Below the pieces are notes generated by a model that was given only the letters and a program-made list of their open reading frames with translations, was not told where the DNA came from and searched no databases. A DNA stretch of 64,000 bases, taken from NCBI GenBank assembly GCA_964508915.1, contig CAZDVK010000003.1:73254-137253 (forward strand), given 5' to 3'. Position numbers and translations under genes: made by a program. Each line of letters starts with the position of its first letter. Position 1 is the stretch's first letter. Below are positions 17,663 through 27,314 of this stretch, one piece after another. The stretch comes from CAZDVK01 sp964508915 (GTDB lineage Bacteria; Pseudomonadota; Alphaproteobacteria; Paracaedibacterales; CAIULA01).

Positions 17663-18667
17663 TCACTCGAAGCACTTCAACAACTTCTTCAAATCCTCAG
17701 GCAACTCCGTTTCAAAAGTCATTTGTTTTTTTGAAGTTGGATGCGTAAAAGTCAGTTTTTTCGCATGCAAAGCCTGCCTTGAAAAATGGACTAAATCGCT
17801 TGAAGTTCCCTTGGGCAAATTTTTCTTTCCATAAATGGGGTCACCCACTACAGGGCAGCCCATATGGTGACAGTGAACACGTATTTGATGCGTGCGGCCT
17901 GTTGCCAATGTGCACGCTAACAAAGAAATATCTGCGTTATTGAAGGTGTAAGTTTTCAGCGTTTTATAATACGTCACGGCGTTCTTAGCGGCTGTAGATT
18001 GGCTGACTGCCATTTTCTGACGGTTTCTGGGGTGGCGACTGATGGCAGCATCTACCAAGCCATTCAATGGGTGCGGTCGCCCCCATACCAAAACCCAGTA
18101 CTCACGAATTAAGCCCTTAACACCATCATGGGTAGAAAATTGTTCACTTAACGCTTTATGGGCCGCATCATTTTTGGCAACCACCATCAAGCCACTGGTG
18201 TCTTTGTCAAGGCGGTGAACAATTCCGGGTCGTTTCACCCCCCCAATACCAGACAAAGAATCACCGCAATGGGCTAATAACGCATTCACAAGCGTTGAAT
18301 CCCTGTGGCCGGGCGCTGGGTGCACAACAAGGCCTGCTGGCTTGTTAATTACCAATAAATCATCATCTTCGTACACAATACACAAATCCATAATCTGCGG
18401 CAAAATGGCGCTTTCTTCAGGCTCTGGCAAGGTAAGTGTAAAAACATCGTCAGCTTTTACTTTGTACGTGGCATTGGTAAATTTTTGCCCTAAAAACGTC
18501 ACAAAACCATCCTCAAGCAGGCGCTGAACCTGGGTTCGGCTTAGCCCCATGGGTTTCAAAAAATTGCCTAAAAATTTATCAAGCCGTTGATGGACATTTT
18601 GGGTATCAACAGTACATACAACAGTTCTATTTGGTGTTGGGCTTCCAGGGTTCATAAACTGGGCCAT
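17663..18667 (-). CDS. rluD: RluA/RluD-family 23S rRNA pseudouridine synthase
   Basis: 334 residues: an S4 RNA-binding domain at about 25-75 and a catalytic domain with GIVHRLDKDTSGL, where D154 is the catalytic aspartate. The length and the S4 domain favour RluD (helix 69 of 23S rRNA) over RluA or RluC, though substrate choice cannot be proved by eye. The first 41 bases overlap the end of the NDUFA12-like gene unless the internal ATG at 18655 is used. Confidence 0.88.
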   Translation of the reverse strand: MAQFMNPGSPTPNRTVVCTVDTQNVHQRLDKFLGNFLKPMGLSRTQVQRLLEDGFVTFLGQKFTNATYKVKADDVFTLTLPEPEESAILPQIMDLCIVYEDDDLLVINKPAGLVVHPAPGHRDSTLVNALLAHCGDSLSGIGGVKRPGIVHRLDKDTSGLMVVAKNDAAHKALSEQFSTHDGVKGLIREYWVLVWGRPHPLNGLVDAAISRHPRNRQKMAVSQSTAAKNAVTYYKTLKTYTFNNADISLLACTLATGRTHQIRVHCHHMGCPVVGDPIYGKKNLPKGTSSDLVHFSRQALHAKKLTFTHPTSKKQMTFETELPEDLKKLLKCFE

Positions 18668-18995
18668 GATTTTTTATTTCTTTGTTTTGTTTGGGGTGCA
18701 AAATATTGTCACACGTCGGGGAATGAGAAAAAGGCGTGCCTGTTAAATTCGGCAGATGAGGTTTTTCCCACGACTGTCTTTCATAGGCTTTAGGAGGTTC
18801 TGCAAAAGTATAATGCAGCCAACCATGCCAACTTGCTGGTACTGACGATGCTTCGGCCTTTCCCTTGTATAAAACCCACCGCTTCGCTTGCTGGCCTGCC
18901 TTAGGCCTTTTTTCTTCAAAATAGCGGTTGCCAAATTCATCTTGCCCCACTAGGCGACCTTGTAAAAAAGTCCGAAGGTAAATGCCTAAATCCAT
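18627..18995 (-). CDS. NDUFA12-family protein (complex I accessory subunit)
   Basis: A 122-residue protein of the B17.2/NDUFA12 family, which in alphaproteobacteria and mitochondria attaches to respiratory complex I. Diagnostic stretches are VGQDEFGNRYFEEK (residues 16-29), RWVLYKGKAEASSVPASWHGWLHY (39-62) and the PNLTGTP loop. The gene is restricted to alphaproteobacteria and mitochondria, which helps place the organism. It lies between fbaB and rluD and overlaps the rluD start. Confidence 0.9.
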   Translation of the reverse strand: MDLGIYLRTFLQGRLVGQDEFGNRYFEEKRPKAGQQAKRWVLYKGKAEASSVPASWHGWLHYTFAEPPKAYERQSWEKPHLPNLTGTPFSHSPTCDNILHPKQNKEIKNHGPVYEPWKPNTK

Positions 18996-19000
18996 ACGCG

Positions 19001-19924
19001 TTAAGAATTTCCTTTATAAATTTCCACCATTTTAGACAGCATGGTCAAAGCTTCTTTTTGGGGACGTTGGAAACAATTCCGCCCAATGATAGAGCCATGC
19101 CCACCCCCTTTGTAAACTGAAACAGCATCATCCAGCACACTTTGGGTATCTTTCGTTTCACCCCCTGAAAAAATAACCATACGGCGGCCTTTAAAAGCGC
19201 AATCCATAACATGACGCACCCGATCAACAGATGTTTCAATAGGTATGTTATTTTGCGTGTAAGCCTTCTTCGCATCGTCAAATTCAAGATGTTGCGTTGG
19301 CAGCTTCACCTTAATAATGTGTGCCCCCAGCAAAGCAGCCATATGGGCACCATAAGCTATGACATCAATGGCGGTTTCGCCAGCTTTGCTCATGCTTCCA
19401 CGAGCGTAAGACCATACAACAACGGCCAAACCACAAGATTTCGCCTCTAATGCCAGTTCCTGCAACTCCTCAAACATTTCAAGGGAATCTTCCGAACCTG
19501 GATAAATGGTAAACCCAATGGCAGAACACCCCAGACGTAAAGCATCTTGAATAGATGCTGTAATGGCCTGATTGGGTGCTAAAGCTTTGGGCAATAAGGT
19601 ATTACTACTATTCATTTTTAAAATCGTTGGAACAGCCCCTAAATAAGCATCACTGCCGGCTTCCAACCAACCAAGGGGCGCTGCATAAGCTGACAGACCC
19701 GCATCCACAGCTAATTGATAGTGATAACATGGATCAAAGGCATCCGTGTTTGAAACAAACGTGCGCGGCCCATGTTCAAAACCTTGATCAACCGCTAAAA
19801 TCAGCATTTTCCCAGTACCAGATAATTCGCCGTGCATTAAAATGCGGGCTAAATTCAACTTAATAGCTGGTGAATCTGCTTCGTAACAGTTTAGGATTTT
19901 TTTAACCTCAGGTGTTAAACGCAT
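19001..19924 (-). CDS. fbaB: class I fructose-bisphosphate aldolase, FbaB/DhnA type
   Basis: Cleaves fructose 1,6-bisphosphate to two triose phosphates through a lysine Schiff base. The 307 residues match the archaeal-type class I family: LILAVDQGFEHGP near 41-53, the barrel strand HIIKVKLP at 202-209 (the Schiff-base lysine is one of K205/K207), and FSGGETKD at 252-259. It is probably co-transcribed with the NDUFA12-like gene six bases downstream. It could serve glycolysis or gluconeogenesis. Confidence 0.9.
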   Translation of the reverse strand: MRLTPEVKKILNCYEADSPAIKLNLARILMHGELSGTGKMLILAVDQGFEHGPRTFVSNTDAFDPCYHYQLAVDAGLSAYAAPLGWLEAGSDAYLGAVPTILKMNSSNTLLPKALAPNQAITASIQDALRLGCSAIGFTIYPGSEDSLEMFEELQELALEAKSCGLAVVVWSYARGSMSKAGETAIDVIAYGAHMAALLGAHIIKVKLPTQHLEFDDAKKAYTQNNIPIETSVDRVRHVMDCAFKGRRMVIFSGGETKDTQSVLDDAVSVYKGGGHGSIIGRNCFQRPQKEALTMLSKMVEIYKGNS

Positions 19925-20047
19925 ACATGGGTCCTTTTCATCATCAATGGGTTTAGTGTACTTGCTACAATACGGATCAACAATATTTTTGTGCTTTTTA
20001 TGAAAGAATGCTAACTTTCTTAAAGCACCCTTAGGGCCATCTTTTTT

Positions 20048-20770
20048 ATGACACCGTTACTTGAACTACGCCACGTTTTTTTTCACCCACCTGGGCGGAC
20101 ACTGCCCATTGTTGAGGACGTTTCTTTTCAAGTATCCCCCCAAGAGGTTGTCACCCTTATTGGGCCTAATGGCGCAGGCAAAACAACCCTTCTTAAACTT
20201 ATTTTAGGGCTTATCAGTCCGACCCAAGGAAACGTCTGGAAATCGCCAGAAACAGTTGTTGGCTACGTGCCACAAAAAATAACCCCCAATGCTTTTTTGC
20301 CTTTAACTGTTGGGCGTTTATTGCAGCTATCGCAAAAAAACCATATTCAGGCGCAAGATATGGATGCCCACATGGATTTTTTGCGCATTCGGCATTTAAA
20401 AAATCAAAACATTCAAACCCTTTCGGGTGGGGAACGGCAACGAGTTTTGTTGGCCCGTGCCATGCTGCGAAAGCCAACACTTTTGGTTTTAGATGAACCA
20501 ACCCAAGGTATTGATGTGGTAGGTCAAAACGAATTTTACCTGCTGCTAGATCATATTCGCACACAAATGAAGTGCGCTATCGTTCTTGTTTCCCACGACT
20601 TACACTGGGTTATGGCGTCATCAAATCATGTTATTTGCCTTAATAGCCATATTTGCTGTTCTGGTCACCCTGACAATGTGCGTGAAAACCCAGAATATTT
20701 AGCCCTTTTTGGCCAAAATTCAAACATTGCCCCTTACACCCATCACCATAATCACCGCCATGATCATTAA
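20048..20770 (+). CDS. znuC: zinc/metal ABC transporter ATPase ZnuC
   Basis: Cytoplasmic ATPase of a Zn(2+)/Mn(2+)-type ABC importer, 240 residues. Walker A GPNGAGKTT, signature LSGGERQRVLLARAM, Walker B LLVLDEPTQGID and the switch histidine in LVSHDLHWVM are intact. The C-terminus is histidine-rich (THHHNHRHDH), as in many ZnuC proteins. Its stop overlaps the znuB start. Confidence 0.9.
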   Translation: MTPLLELRHVFFHPPGRTLPIVEDVSFQVSPQEVVTLIGPNGAGKTTLLKLILGLISPTQGNVWKSPETVVGYVPQKITPNAFLPLTVGRLLQLSQKNHIQAQDMDAHMDFLRIRHLKNQNIQTLSGGERQRVLLARAMLRKPTLLVLDEPTQGIDVVGQNEFYLLLDHIRTQMKCAIVLVSHDLHWVMASSNHVICLNSHICCSGHPDNVRENPEYLALFGQNSNIAPYTHHHNHRHDH

Positions 20771-21554
20771 TTTATTTGACCCATTCATCATAACCCTATT
20801 AACCGCTGGCGTTCTAATTGCCTTTGCCACAGCACCCTTGGGGTGTTTTTTGCTTTGGAAGCGTCTATCTTTTTTTGGTGACATGCTGGGCCATAGTGCT
20901 TTGTTAGGCGTTGCATTAGGTATTTTATGTCATCTGCCTTTCTATGGCAGCGTTTTAGCCGTTTGCCTAACCTTAAGCATCTTATTAACGTGTAAACTTC
21001 CAAAAACCAAACTGCCACCTGACACGCTGCTAGCCCTTGTTTCATACAGCTGTTTAGCTTTTTCTTTGATATTGTTGGCAGTTTTAAGACCCCTGCCCTA
21101 CGACCCGGCTAGCTTTCTGTTTGGTGATTTATTGTTGATAGATTCAACCGATATGATTTGGCTATTAGGCCAGTGCACTTTGGTAGCCTTATTACTGTAT
21201 TATAATTGGCGCCCCTTGCTTCTAAGCACATTTGATGATGATTTATCACAAGCTGAAGGCACGTCAACTGCCAAAACCCACATGACCTTAATGGTTCTTG
21301 TTGGTACCACTGTTGCCTTAAGCCTTAAATTAATTGGTAGCCTTTTATTACCAGCATTGCTTGTGATTCCCGCAACCATTGCATTTCAGTTCAGTCGAAG
21401 CCCAGAGGGCATGGTTTTAAAATCCATTATTGTTGCCTTAATCATGAATACAGCTGGCATCCTTATATCCCTTCGGTGGAATGTACCAACTGGCCCAACT
21501 ATTGTGGCTTTGGGTTCTGTTGGATGTTTAGTTAGCTTTTTGAAAAAACGGTAG
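20760..21554 (+). CDS. znuB: zinc/metal ABC transporter permease ZnuB
   Basis: Membrane subunit with about eight hydrophobic segments. I place the start at the ATG at 20760 (264 residues, MIINLFDPF...), which overlaps the last 11 bases of znuC, rather than at a reading frame opening at 20709 deep inside znuC. Conserved stretches include GDMLGHSALLGVALG and GSLLLPALLVIPATIA, typical of the ABC-3 permease family. No gene for the periplasmic binding protein ZnuA is present nearby. Confidence 0.9.
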   Translation: MIINLFDPFIITLLTAGVLIAFATAPLGCFLLWKRLSFFGDMLGHSALLGVALGILCHLPFYGSVLAVCLTLSILLTCKLPKTKLPPDTLLALVSYSCLAFSLILLAVLRPLPYDPASFLFGDLLLIDSTDMIWLLGQCTLVALLLYYNWRPLLLSTFDDDLSQAEGTSTAKTHMTLMVLVGTTVALSLKLIGSLLLPALLVIPATIAFQFSRSPEGMVLKSIIVALIMNTAGILISLRWNVPTGPTIVALGSVGCLVSFLKKR

Positions 21555-21570
21555 GGGAAATTTTTATTAT

Positions 21571-22299
21571 ATGATTCAAAAAAACATTTTCTTCATATGC
21601 ATCCTGTTCCTTTTTTCATGCACAACAACATTTGGTTTGGACATGGCAAATTTGTTAAACCGCCTACCAGAAAAAGATCAGGTCGAATGTAAGGGGAAAA
21701 ATCCAGACTACTTTCGTGTGATTACACTTAATAATTTACCTTATGCATTTGTTTGGTTTAATGGCGGTGCACATTTAGGTAAATTATATATTTTTCCACC
21801 TGAAGGGGCCCCTATTTGCCTTGATGAACATGTAAAAACCGTTTTGTACAAAGACGACCTTCCATTCTTAAACGACCATGAGGTTATCTTGATGATGGCC
21901 ACAGGCGGAACGGGTGAACACCACGTTTTTGGTCAATTCATTTCATTTGAAAAAGAAACGATAGTGTCAAGCAAGTTTCCTATTTATGGCCAAACCTATC
22001 AAGGTGCTTATTCCGGAGAAGACGGAAAAGATGGTTATATTCAGTTTGGCTATACAATTCATTCACTACGTATTGATGGAAAAAATATAGTTTTAGAAGG
22101 TGCGTATACAACTGATTTTGAAGGTATAAAAGAATCGATTCAACCTGAAACCCTTGAAAAATATGGCCTAAAAACTAAACAAGAACCTTTCACTGTAAAA
22201 ATAACTGAAAATCGTACCGTCACCATAGAGGGCGCCTTGGGTATTCTCAACAAAATGAAAGAACAACGTATTTACGATGCAACTGCATCAGGCCCTTAA
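21571..22299 (+). CDS. predicted exported lipoprotein of unknown function
   Basis: 242 residues, not recognised. The N-terminus is hydrophobic with a lipobox-like LFSC around C17, so it may be a lipoprotein. The remainder is soluble, rich in beta-type sequence and mildly acidic. It sits 16 bases after znuB on the same strand, so it may be co-transcribed. It lacks the histidine-rich loop and fold features expected of ZnuA, so I do not propose it as the missing binding protein. Confidence 0.6.
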   Translation: MIQKNIFFICILFLFSCTTTFGLDMANLLNRLPEKDQVECKGKNPDYFRVITLNNLPYAFVWFNGGAHLGKLYIFPPEGAPICLDEHVKTVLYKDDLPFLNDHEVILMMATGGTGEHHVFGQFISFEKETIVSSKFPIYGQTYQGAYSGEDGKDGYIQFGYTIHSLRIDGKNIVLEGAYTTDFEGIKESIQPETLEKYGLKTKQEPFTVKITENRTVTIEGALGILNKMKEQRIYDATASGP

Positions 22300-22314
22300 A
22301 TCATCTTCAAGAGT

Positions 22315-23709
22315 TTACGCCAAAATTCGTCGCTTGCGTTCAAAGGAACTGGGGATTTTCAATATTTTACGGTACTTGGTCACTGTGCGCCTAGCCACCG
22401 TTATCCCCTGAAGCAAAAGTTGTTCTACCAACCCATCGTCAGATAATGGCTCTTTCGGGTCTTCTTGCCGTATCATTTCTTTAATTTTTTCTTGAATACT
22501 TTTTGATGAAGCCGTTTCATCTTTTCGCAATAATGTGTTTTGTTTAACAGCTGAACTAAAAAAGAATTTTAGGTCAAATATACCACGTGGCGTGGCAATA
22601 TATTTTGATGTTGTAATACGGCTGACCGTACTTTCATGAATATCCAACGCCTCAGCCACTTGCTTTAAGGACAAAGGTTTAAATTCAGAAAAACCAAAAT
22701 CAAAAAAACCCTGTTGTTGATTCACAACTTCCTGGGCCACCCGCAACAACGTAGATGTCCGCTGTTCCAAAGCACCCAATAACCAGTGCGCATGACTATA
22801 TTGGGCATTCACATAACCCTTTTCATCACGACCATAAACCTTTTCTCGCAACGTTTCGTAATAGGATTGATTCAGCTGAATTTTAGGCGACACTTTCTGA
22901 TTCAATGCCACCGTCCACCCTTTATCAGGATCATGTTTGACATAAACGTCGGGAATAACAATTTGAATAGGGATATGGTCAAAATTCGCCGTAGGCTGCG
23001 GACTTAAATTTCTTAAAGAACTGATCAAATTCTGGCATTCTTCCAACCCAACGCCAACTTCTTTGGCAAATTGCTTTAAAGGTACCTGGGTTAGGTGGTT
23101 CAGGTGGCTTAAAAGACGTTCCATTGTTTTTGAAAAAGCCCCCTGTTCCTTTAGCTGAATGGCAAAGCAGTCTGCCAAACTTTTGGCAAAAATTCCAGGT
23201 GGGTCAAAGGTTTGCATAATGCGTAGTAAATTTTCAACTTCTTGAATAGGCAAATTAAACCGTTCACTAATGGATGATACGTCTTCCTCTAAAAAACCGT
23301 AGGCATTAATAGAATCAATCAAGTGTTCACCCAATTTAAATAGCTTTGGGTCAGTCACTGTAATAGCCAATTGTTGTAATAAATGTTCCCGTAAAGAAGT
23401 TGGTTGGCTAACTAAATTAGCCAGGGGTGATTCAGGTGCCGCCCCATGGGTATCAAAAACCAACGAATCGTGTTCATATTCGTCTAAATAATTATTTTCT
23501 TCAAACCCTTCATTTTTTATAGGCAAATCAAGGGATAAATCTACCTGCTCCTCATGCTCCATCAGCAAAGGATTTTCCAGAACCTGCTGTTCTAAAAACG
23601 CATGCAATTCCTGTTGCGATAACTGTAAAAGCTTAATAGCCTGCTGCAATCGCGGCGTCATGGTTAGAACCTGTGCGGTTCGTATATCAAGTGTTTGTTT
23701 CGTCGTCAT
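22315..23709 (-). CDS. rpoN: RNA polymerase sigma-54 factor
   Basis: 464 residues with the three RpoN regions: the glutamine-rich activator region at the start (LQQAIKLLQLSQQELHAFLE near 22-41), the core-binding region, and the C-terminal RpoN box ARRTVTKYRKILKIPSS. Sigma-54 needs an AAA+ activator; none is in this window. It is the last gene of the mla-lpt run and follows lptB by nine bases, the conserved proteobacterial order. Confidence 0.95.
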   Translation of the reverse strand: MTTKQTLDIRTAQVLTMTPRLQQAIKLLQLSQQELHAFLEQQVLENPLLMEHEEQVDLSLDLPIKNEGFEENNYLDEYEHDSLVFDTHGAAPESPLANLVSQPTSLREHLLQQLAITVTDPKLFKLGEHLIDSINAYGFLEEDVSSISERFNLPIQEVENLLRIMQTFDPPGIFAKSLADCFAIQLKEQGAFSKTMERLLSHLNHLTQVPLKQFAKEVGVGLEECQNLISSLRNLSPQPTANFDHIPIQIVIPDVYVKHDPDKGWTVALNQKVSPKIQLNQSYYETLREKVYGRDEKGYVNAQYSHAHWLLGALEQRTSTLLRVAQEVVNQQQGFFDFGFSEFKPLSLKQVAEALDIHESTVSRITTSKYIATPRGIFDLKFFFSSAVKQNTLLRKDETASSKSIQEKIKEMIRQEDPKEPLSDDGLVEQLLLQGITVARRTVTKYRKILKIPSSFERKRRILA

Positions 23710-23718
23710 ACCCTTATA

Positions 23719-24459
23719 CTAAAGGGTAAATCTTTCTCCAAGGTAAACGCGACGCACATTTTCATCAGAAATTATTTCAGCGGGAATTCCTTCGCAAATG
23801 ACCTGTCCTTGGCTGATTATATAGGCTTTGTCCACAATGTCTAAAGTTTCACGCACATTATGGTCGGTAATTAAAATACCCAAATTCATATTTTTAAGGG
23901 ACAAAATTAATTCCCGAATTTCTGAAACAGCAATAGGGTCAACACCGGCAAAAGGTTCATCTAATAGTAAAAATTTGGGGGTTAAACTTAAAGCACGGGC
24001 AATTTCAACACGACGTCGTTCACCACCCGACAAAGCAACAGCTGGTGACTGTCGTAAATGGCTCATGGAAAATTGGTCTAAAAGGGCATCTAACCGTTGT
24101 TGACGAATTTCTGGGTCTTTTTCTGCTAACTGCAATACAGCCAAAATATTTTCTTCAACGGTCAGTCCACGAAAAATAGAAGATTCTTGGGGCAGATAAC
24201 CAATTCCAAGCCGTGCCCGCATATACATAGGAACATGGGTCAGGTCTGTATTATTTAAATAAATGCGCCCCACATCGGCGGAAATAAGGCCCGTTAGAAT
24301 AGAAAAGCATGTGGTTTTACCAGCACCATTAGGCCCCAAAAGACCAACAATTTGCCCTTCTTGCACACTGATATCTACACCCAATAAAATTGGGCGTTTG
24401 CCTAAGGTTTTTCCAACCTTTTCCATACCAAATTGTGATGCATTATGCACTACGTTCAA
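23719..24459 (-). CDS. lptB: LPS export ABC transporter ATPase LptB
   Basis: Powers extraction of LPS from the inner membrane. The 246 residues carry Walker A GPNGAGKTT, signature LSGGERRRVEIARAL, Walker B FLLLDEPFAGVDP and the H-switch in ITDHNVRETL. Its start overlaps the end of lptA by 17 bases. Membrane partners LptF/G are not in this window. Confidence 0.95.
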   Translation of the reverse strand: MNVVHNASQFGMEKVGKTLGKRPILLGVDISVQEGQIVGLLGPNGAGKTTCFSILTGLISADVGRIYLNNTDLTHVPMYMRARLGIGYLPQESSIFRGLTVEENILAVLQLAEKDPEIRQQRLDALLDQFSMSHLRQSPAVALSGGERRRVEIARALSLTPKFLLLDEPFAGVDPIAVSEIRELILSLKNMNLGILITDHNVRETLDIVDKAYIISQGQVICEGIPAEIISDENVRRVYLGERFTL

Positions 24460-24964
24460 CCTTTTCTTTTGTCTTCTTCTCAGGAATTACCTTAGCCTGA
24501 ACGGGTCGTTTCGTTTTACTGATTACCTTATAATGACCTGTTTTTACAGTCACAATACCTTCATCGCCGTCAAGCGTATTACCATTTTTTTGAACTAGGT
24601 GCACTTGATCAAAACAGTGAATTTTTTCCTCAGGCACCGTTAAATAAATGCATTTTTCAGCATGCATTGTTAAGTCATCTTTTTGATAAACAACTTTTTC
24701 ACTACCGCCTGGAAGGGCATCAATTTTCTGAATTTCATTTTTATCGTTCAAAAAAACCAAAAAACTATGGGCTGTAATAACCTGACCTGTATCCCAAACG
24801 GCTTTGGCATTTCCCATAATTTCGCACAAATTTTCAGCTGTTTTATATTCTATTTGCTGACTGGTAATGGTGATATTTTGTTGGCTATCTTGAACCTTGA
24901 ATGATGACGCAACAACAGGCGTAGCAAAAGCTAATAACATACCAAGAATAGCACGCTTAACCAT
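24443..24964 (-). CDS. lptA: periplasmic LPS bridge protein LptA
   Basis: OstA-fold protein forming the periplasmic bridge for LPS. I choose the ATG at 24964 (173 residues, MVKRAILGML...), because a signal peptide ending VVAS starts exactly there and the codon overlaps the lptC stop; a longer reading frame from 25030 would run inside lptC. The body shows the alternating beta pattern of OstA domains (VWDTGQVITAHSFLVFLNDK). The lysine-rich C-terminal tail follows residue 150. Confidence 0.85.
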   Translation of the reverse strand: MVKRAILGMLLAFATPVVASSFKVQDSQQNITITSQQIEYKTAENLCEIMGNAKAVWDTGQVITAHSFLVFLNDKNEIQKIDALPGGSEKVVYQKDDLTMHAEKCIYLTVPEEKIHCFDQVHLVQKNGNTLDGDEGIVTVKTGHYKVISKTKRPVQAKVIPEKKTKEKVERSA

Positions 24965-25505
24965 GTAATTTAAACTCCGGATTGCCAAGAAAAATGACAC
25001 GTTTACCTTCGTCCAGAACCTTGAATCCATTAGATTTTAGGGTAAACTTATCCCCTTTTCCATCCACTGGCACAGTATTTTCAGCCGTGCTGTTTTGCAG
25101 GTCAACATCAGCTTCTGTTGTATTCAAAACTAAGCCATTCGTATGGGTTAATTGCACATCACCCGTAAGTGTCATTTTTTTTTGGTCTTGATGGTATAAA
25201 GCATTATTTGCCGTTAACTTTACTTGGTGTTCTGTTTTTAAGCAAAGAACTATTTCCACGGAATGAAACAAAATATCAGGTGGCGATGTTTCTTGGGCTT
25301 CTTTGGCACAAATTGTGAAAGGCTGCCCTTTCGCATCGTGGCCTTGATAGCAAATCTTTTTAGCGCCATTAATCAATTGGCCCTTAACAATCTGGGCAGC
25401 CTTTTCTGAAAAATCCGACAAATAAAATAATGATGCAACCAATGCAATGGCAACAACAAAACACCCGTACTTTAGGTAAACTAGCTTTCTTCTTCTATCA
25501 TCCAT
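24957..25505 (-). CDS. lptC: LPS export protein LptC
   Basis: A bitopic inner-membrane protein of 182 residues that links LptBFG to LptA. One hydrophobic anchor at about 12-30 is followed by an OstA-like domain with repeated beta strands (LTANNALYHQDQKKMTLTGDVQL). The identification depends on topology and its place between mlaF and lptA. Confidence 0.85.
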   Translation of the reverse strand: MDDRRRKLVYLKYGCFVVAIALVASLFYLSDFSEKAAQIVKGQLINGAKKICYQGHDAKGQPFTICAKEAQETSPPDILFHSVEIVLCLKTEHQVKLTANNALYHQDQKKMTLTGDVQLTHTNGLVLNTTEADVDLQNSTAENTVPVDGKGDKFTLKSNGFKVLDEGKRVIFLGNPEFKLHG

Positions 25506-25511
25506 AACTGT

Positions 25512-26270
25512 TTAGCTTGTAAACGGGCCTTCCGGCAGGCCATGAATAAATTGATTAACGTAAGGGTTATCTGTCGCATCCATTTCTGCCACAGTGCCTT
25601 TCCAAACAAACTGTCCCTTAAATAATAGACCAACCCGGTCACCAATTTTACGAAGGCTGTTCATATCGTGTGTAATGCTGATAGCACTGGCACCAATTTG
25701 TCGCACACAACGAACAATCAAATCATTAATCGTACCGCTTACAATAGGGTCAAGCCCAGTTGTGGGTTCATCAAAGAAAATAACTTTTGGATTTGTCGCA
25801 ATAGCGCGGGCTAAGGCCACACGTTTTTGCATTCCCCCTGATAATTCAGCTGGGTAAATGTCAGCAGCAGAAGCTGGTAAATCAACAGCCGCTAACTTTT
25901 CTAAAGCAATGGCTTTAGCGTCGTGGCGATTCATGCCTTTTCCTTGAATCAAACCAAAGGCAATATTTTCCCAAACAACCATACTGTCAAACAAGGCACC
26001 ACCTTGAAATAACATGCCAAAACTTGACATCAATGCCTGCCGTTCTTTGGTCGATAAACCTTTTACATTTTTACCTTGAATAAAAATATCGCCGGAATCA
26101 GGTTCTAAAAGGCCCAAAATACATTTGATCAGAACTGATTTTCCCGTACCTGACCCCCCAATAACCACAAAAGATTCCTGTTCACCCAACGATAAACTCA
26201 CACCATTCAAAACATGGTTACTACCAAAAGACTTATATAGGTTTTCAACCCGGATCAGTGGTTCTGTCAT
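25512..26270 (-). CDS. mlaF: phospholipid-transport ABC ATPase MlaF
   Basis: ATPase of the Mla system that maintains outer-membrane lipid asymmetry. The 252 residues include Walker A GGSGTGKSV, signature LSGGMQKRVALARAI and Walker B VIFFDEPTTGLDP. It lies four bases downstream of mlaE and seven upstream of lptC, so lipid trafficking and LPS export appear to be expressed together. mlaD is not adjacent. Confidence 0.92.
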   Translation of the reverse strand: MTEPLIRVENLYKSFGSNHVLNGVSLSLGEQESFVVIGGSGTGKSVLIKCILGLLEPDSGDIFIQGKNVKGLSTKERQALMSSFGMLFQGGALFDSMVVWENIAFGLIQGKGMNRHDAKAIALEKLAAVDLPASAADIYPAELSGGMQKRVALARAIATNPKVIFFDEPTTGLDPIVSGTINDLIVRCVRQIGASAISITHDMNSLRKIGDRVGLLFKGQFVWKGTVAEMDATDNPYVNQFIHGLPEGPFTS

Positions 26271-26273
26271 TTT

Positions 26274-27137
26274 CTATTTCCCAAAAAGCAAAGCCGTTAG
26301 CGCGTAGTTCATAAATAAAATTAAAATGGATGCTGATACAACTGCATTTGTTGTCGCACGGCCAACACCTTCGGCACCGCGGCCTGATTGATACCCGTGA
26401 TAACACCCCATGGTGGTTATGATAACGCCAAAAGCCGACGCTTTGATAAGCCCTGAAACAACGTCGTCAGTTTCTAAATATTTCCAGGTTTGTTGCATAT
26501 AGTTAGCAGGGTTAAAACCAAGCTTATAAACCCCCACCAGATAACCACCAAATACACCAATAACATCAGCGATCAACACAAGGGCTGGCAACATTGTAAA
26601 GCCAGCAATAATGCGGGGGAACACCAAATACTTAAATGGGTTGGTTGATAAAGTGGTCAGCGCATCAATTTGTTCTGTCACGCGCATGGTACCAATTTCT
26701 GCAGCCATAGCAGCGCCCACACGCCCAGCAACCATAAGGCCTGCTAAAACAGGGCCCAATTCACGGGTCATGGACAAAACAACAACCGTTGCAACAGCCC
26801 CTTCAGCAGAAAAACGGGAAAAGCCGGTGTAGCTTTGCAAAGCCAGCACCATGCCTGTAAAAATAGCTGTTAGGCCCACAACAGGAAGGGAAAAATACCC
26901 AATTTGTACAAGCTGATGAAGAATTTGCGTGCCATACCAAGGGGGCCGTACGGCAAAGCGGAATGTGTTAAACAAGAAAATAGCTATACGGCCGCAGTTG
27001 GCCATAAATGCTAAAACAACGCTTCCAATACTGGCTAAAAAACGCACCGTAAAATTTTTCCAAAAAATATATTTACGAACACTATAGCAAAAATTAGTTT
27101 GTTCCACTGAAAAAATTTTCAAGGCAGCAGATATCAA
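26274..27137 (-). CDS. mlaE: phospholipid-transport permease MlaE
   Basis: Inner-membrane permease of the Mla system, 287 residues with about five or six membrane segments. Family-typical stretches are FTGMVLALQSYTGFSRF, LTRELGPVLAGLMVAGRVGAAMAAEIGTMRVTEQIDAL and the C-terminal TTNAVVSASILILFMNYALTALLF. The N-terminal 20-30 residues may be an overlong start; an internal start near residue 50 is possible. Confidence 0.92.
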   Translation of the reverse strand: MISAALKIFSVEQTNFCYSVRKYIFWKNFTVRFLASIGSVVLAFMANCGRIAIFLFNTFRFAVRPPWYGTQILHQLVQIGYFSLPVVGLTAIFTGMVLALQSYTGFSRFSAEGAVATVVVLSMTRELGPVLAGLMVAGRVGAAMAAEIGTMRVTEQIDALTTLSTNPFKYLVFPRIIAGFTMLPALVLIADVIGVFGGYLVGVYKLGFNPANYMQQTWKYLETDDVVSGLIKASAFGVIITTMGCYHGYQSGRGAEGVGRATTNAVVSASILILFMNYALTALLFGK

Positions 27138-27314
27138 TTATCAGCAATAACATATTAGGTGCCCTTTTCACCCATAACTAAAGTTTCGTACACAATTAAA
27201 ATTCTGCAACGTTTTTGCCAACACTTTTGTTGTGAACAAGCACAAAATAGATTATTCTCAACGGGCAAAATAGATAATTTCAGTTTCATAGATTGACAAA
27301 AGAAAGAGGAAACA

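Noticed and set aside
21571..22299. Possible ZnuA binding protein
   Set aside because: It lacks the length, histidine loop and cluster A-I fold motifs of zinc-binding proteins.
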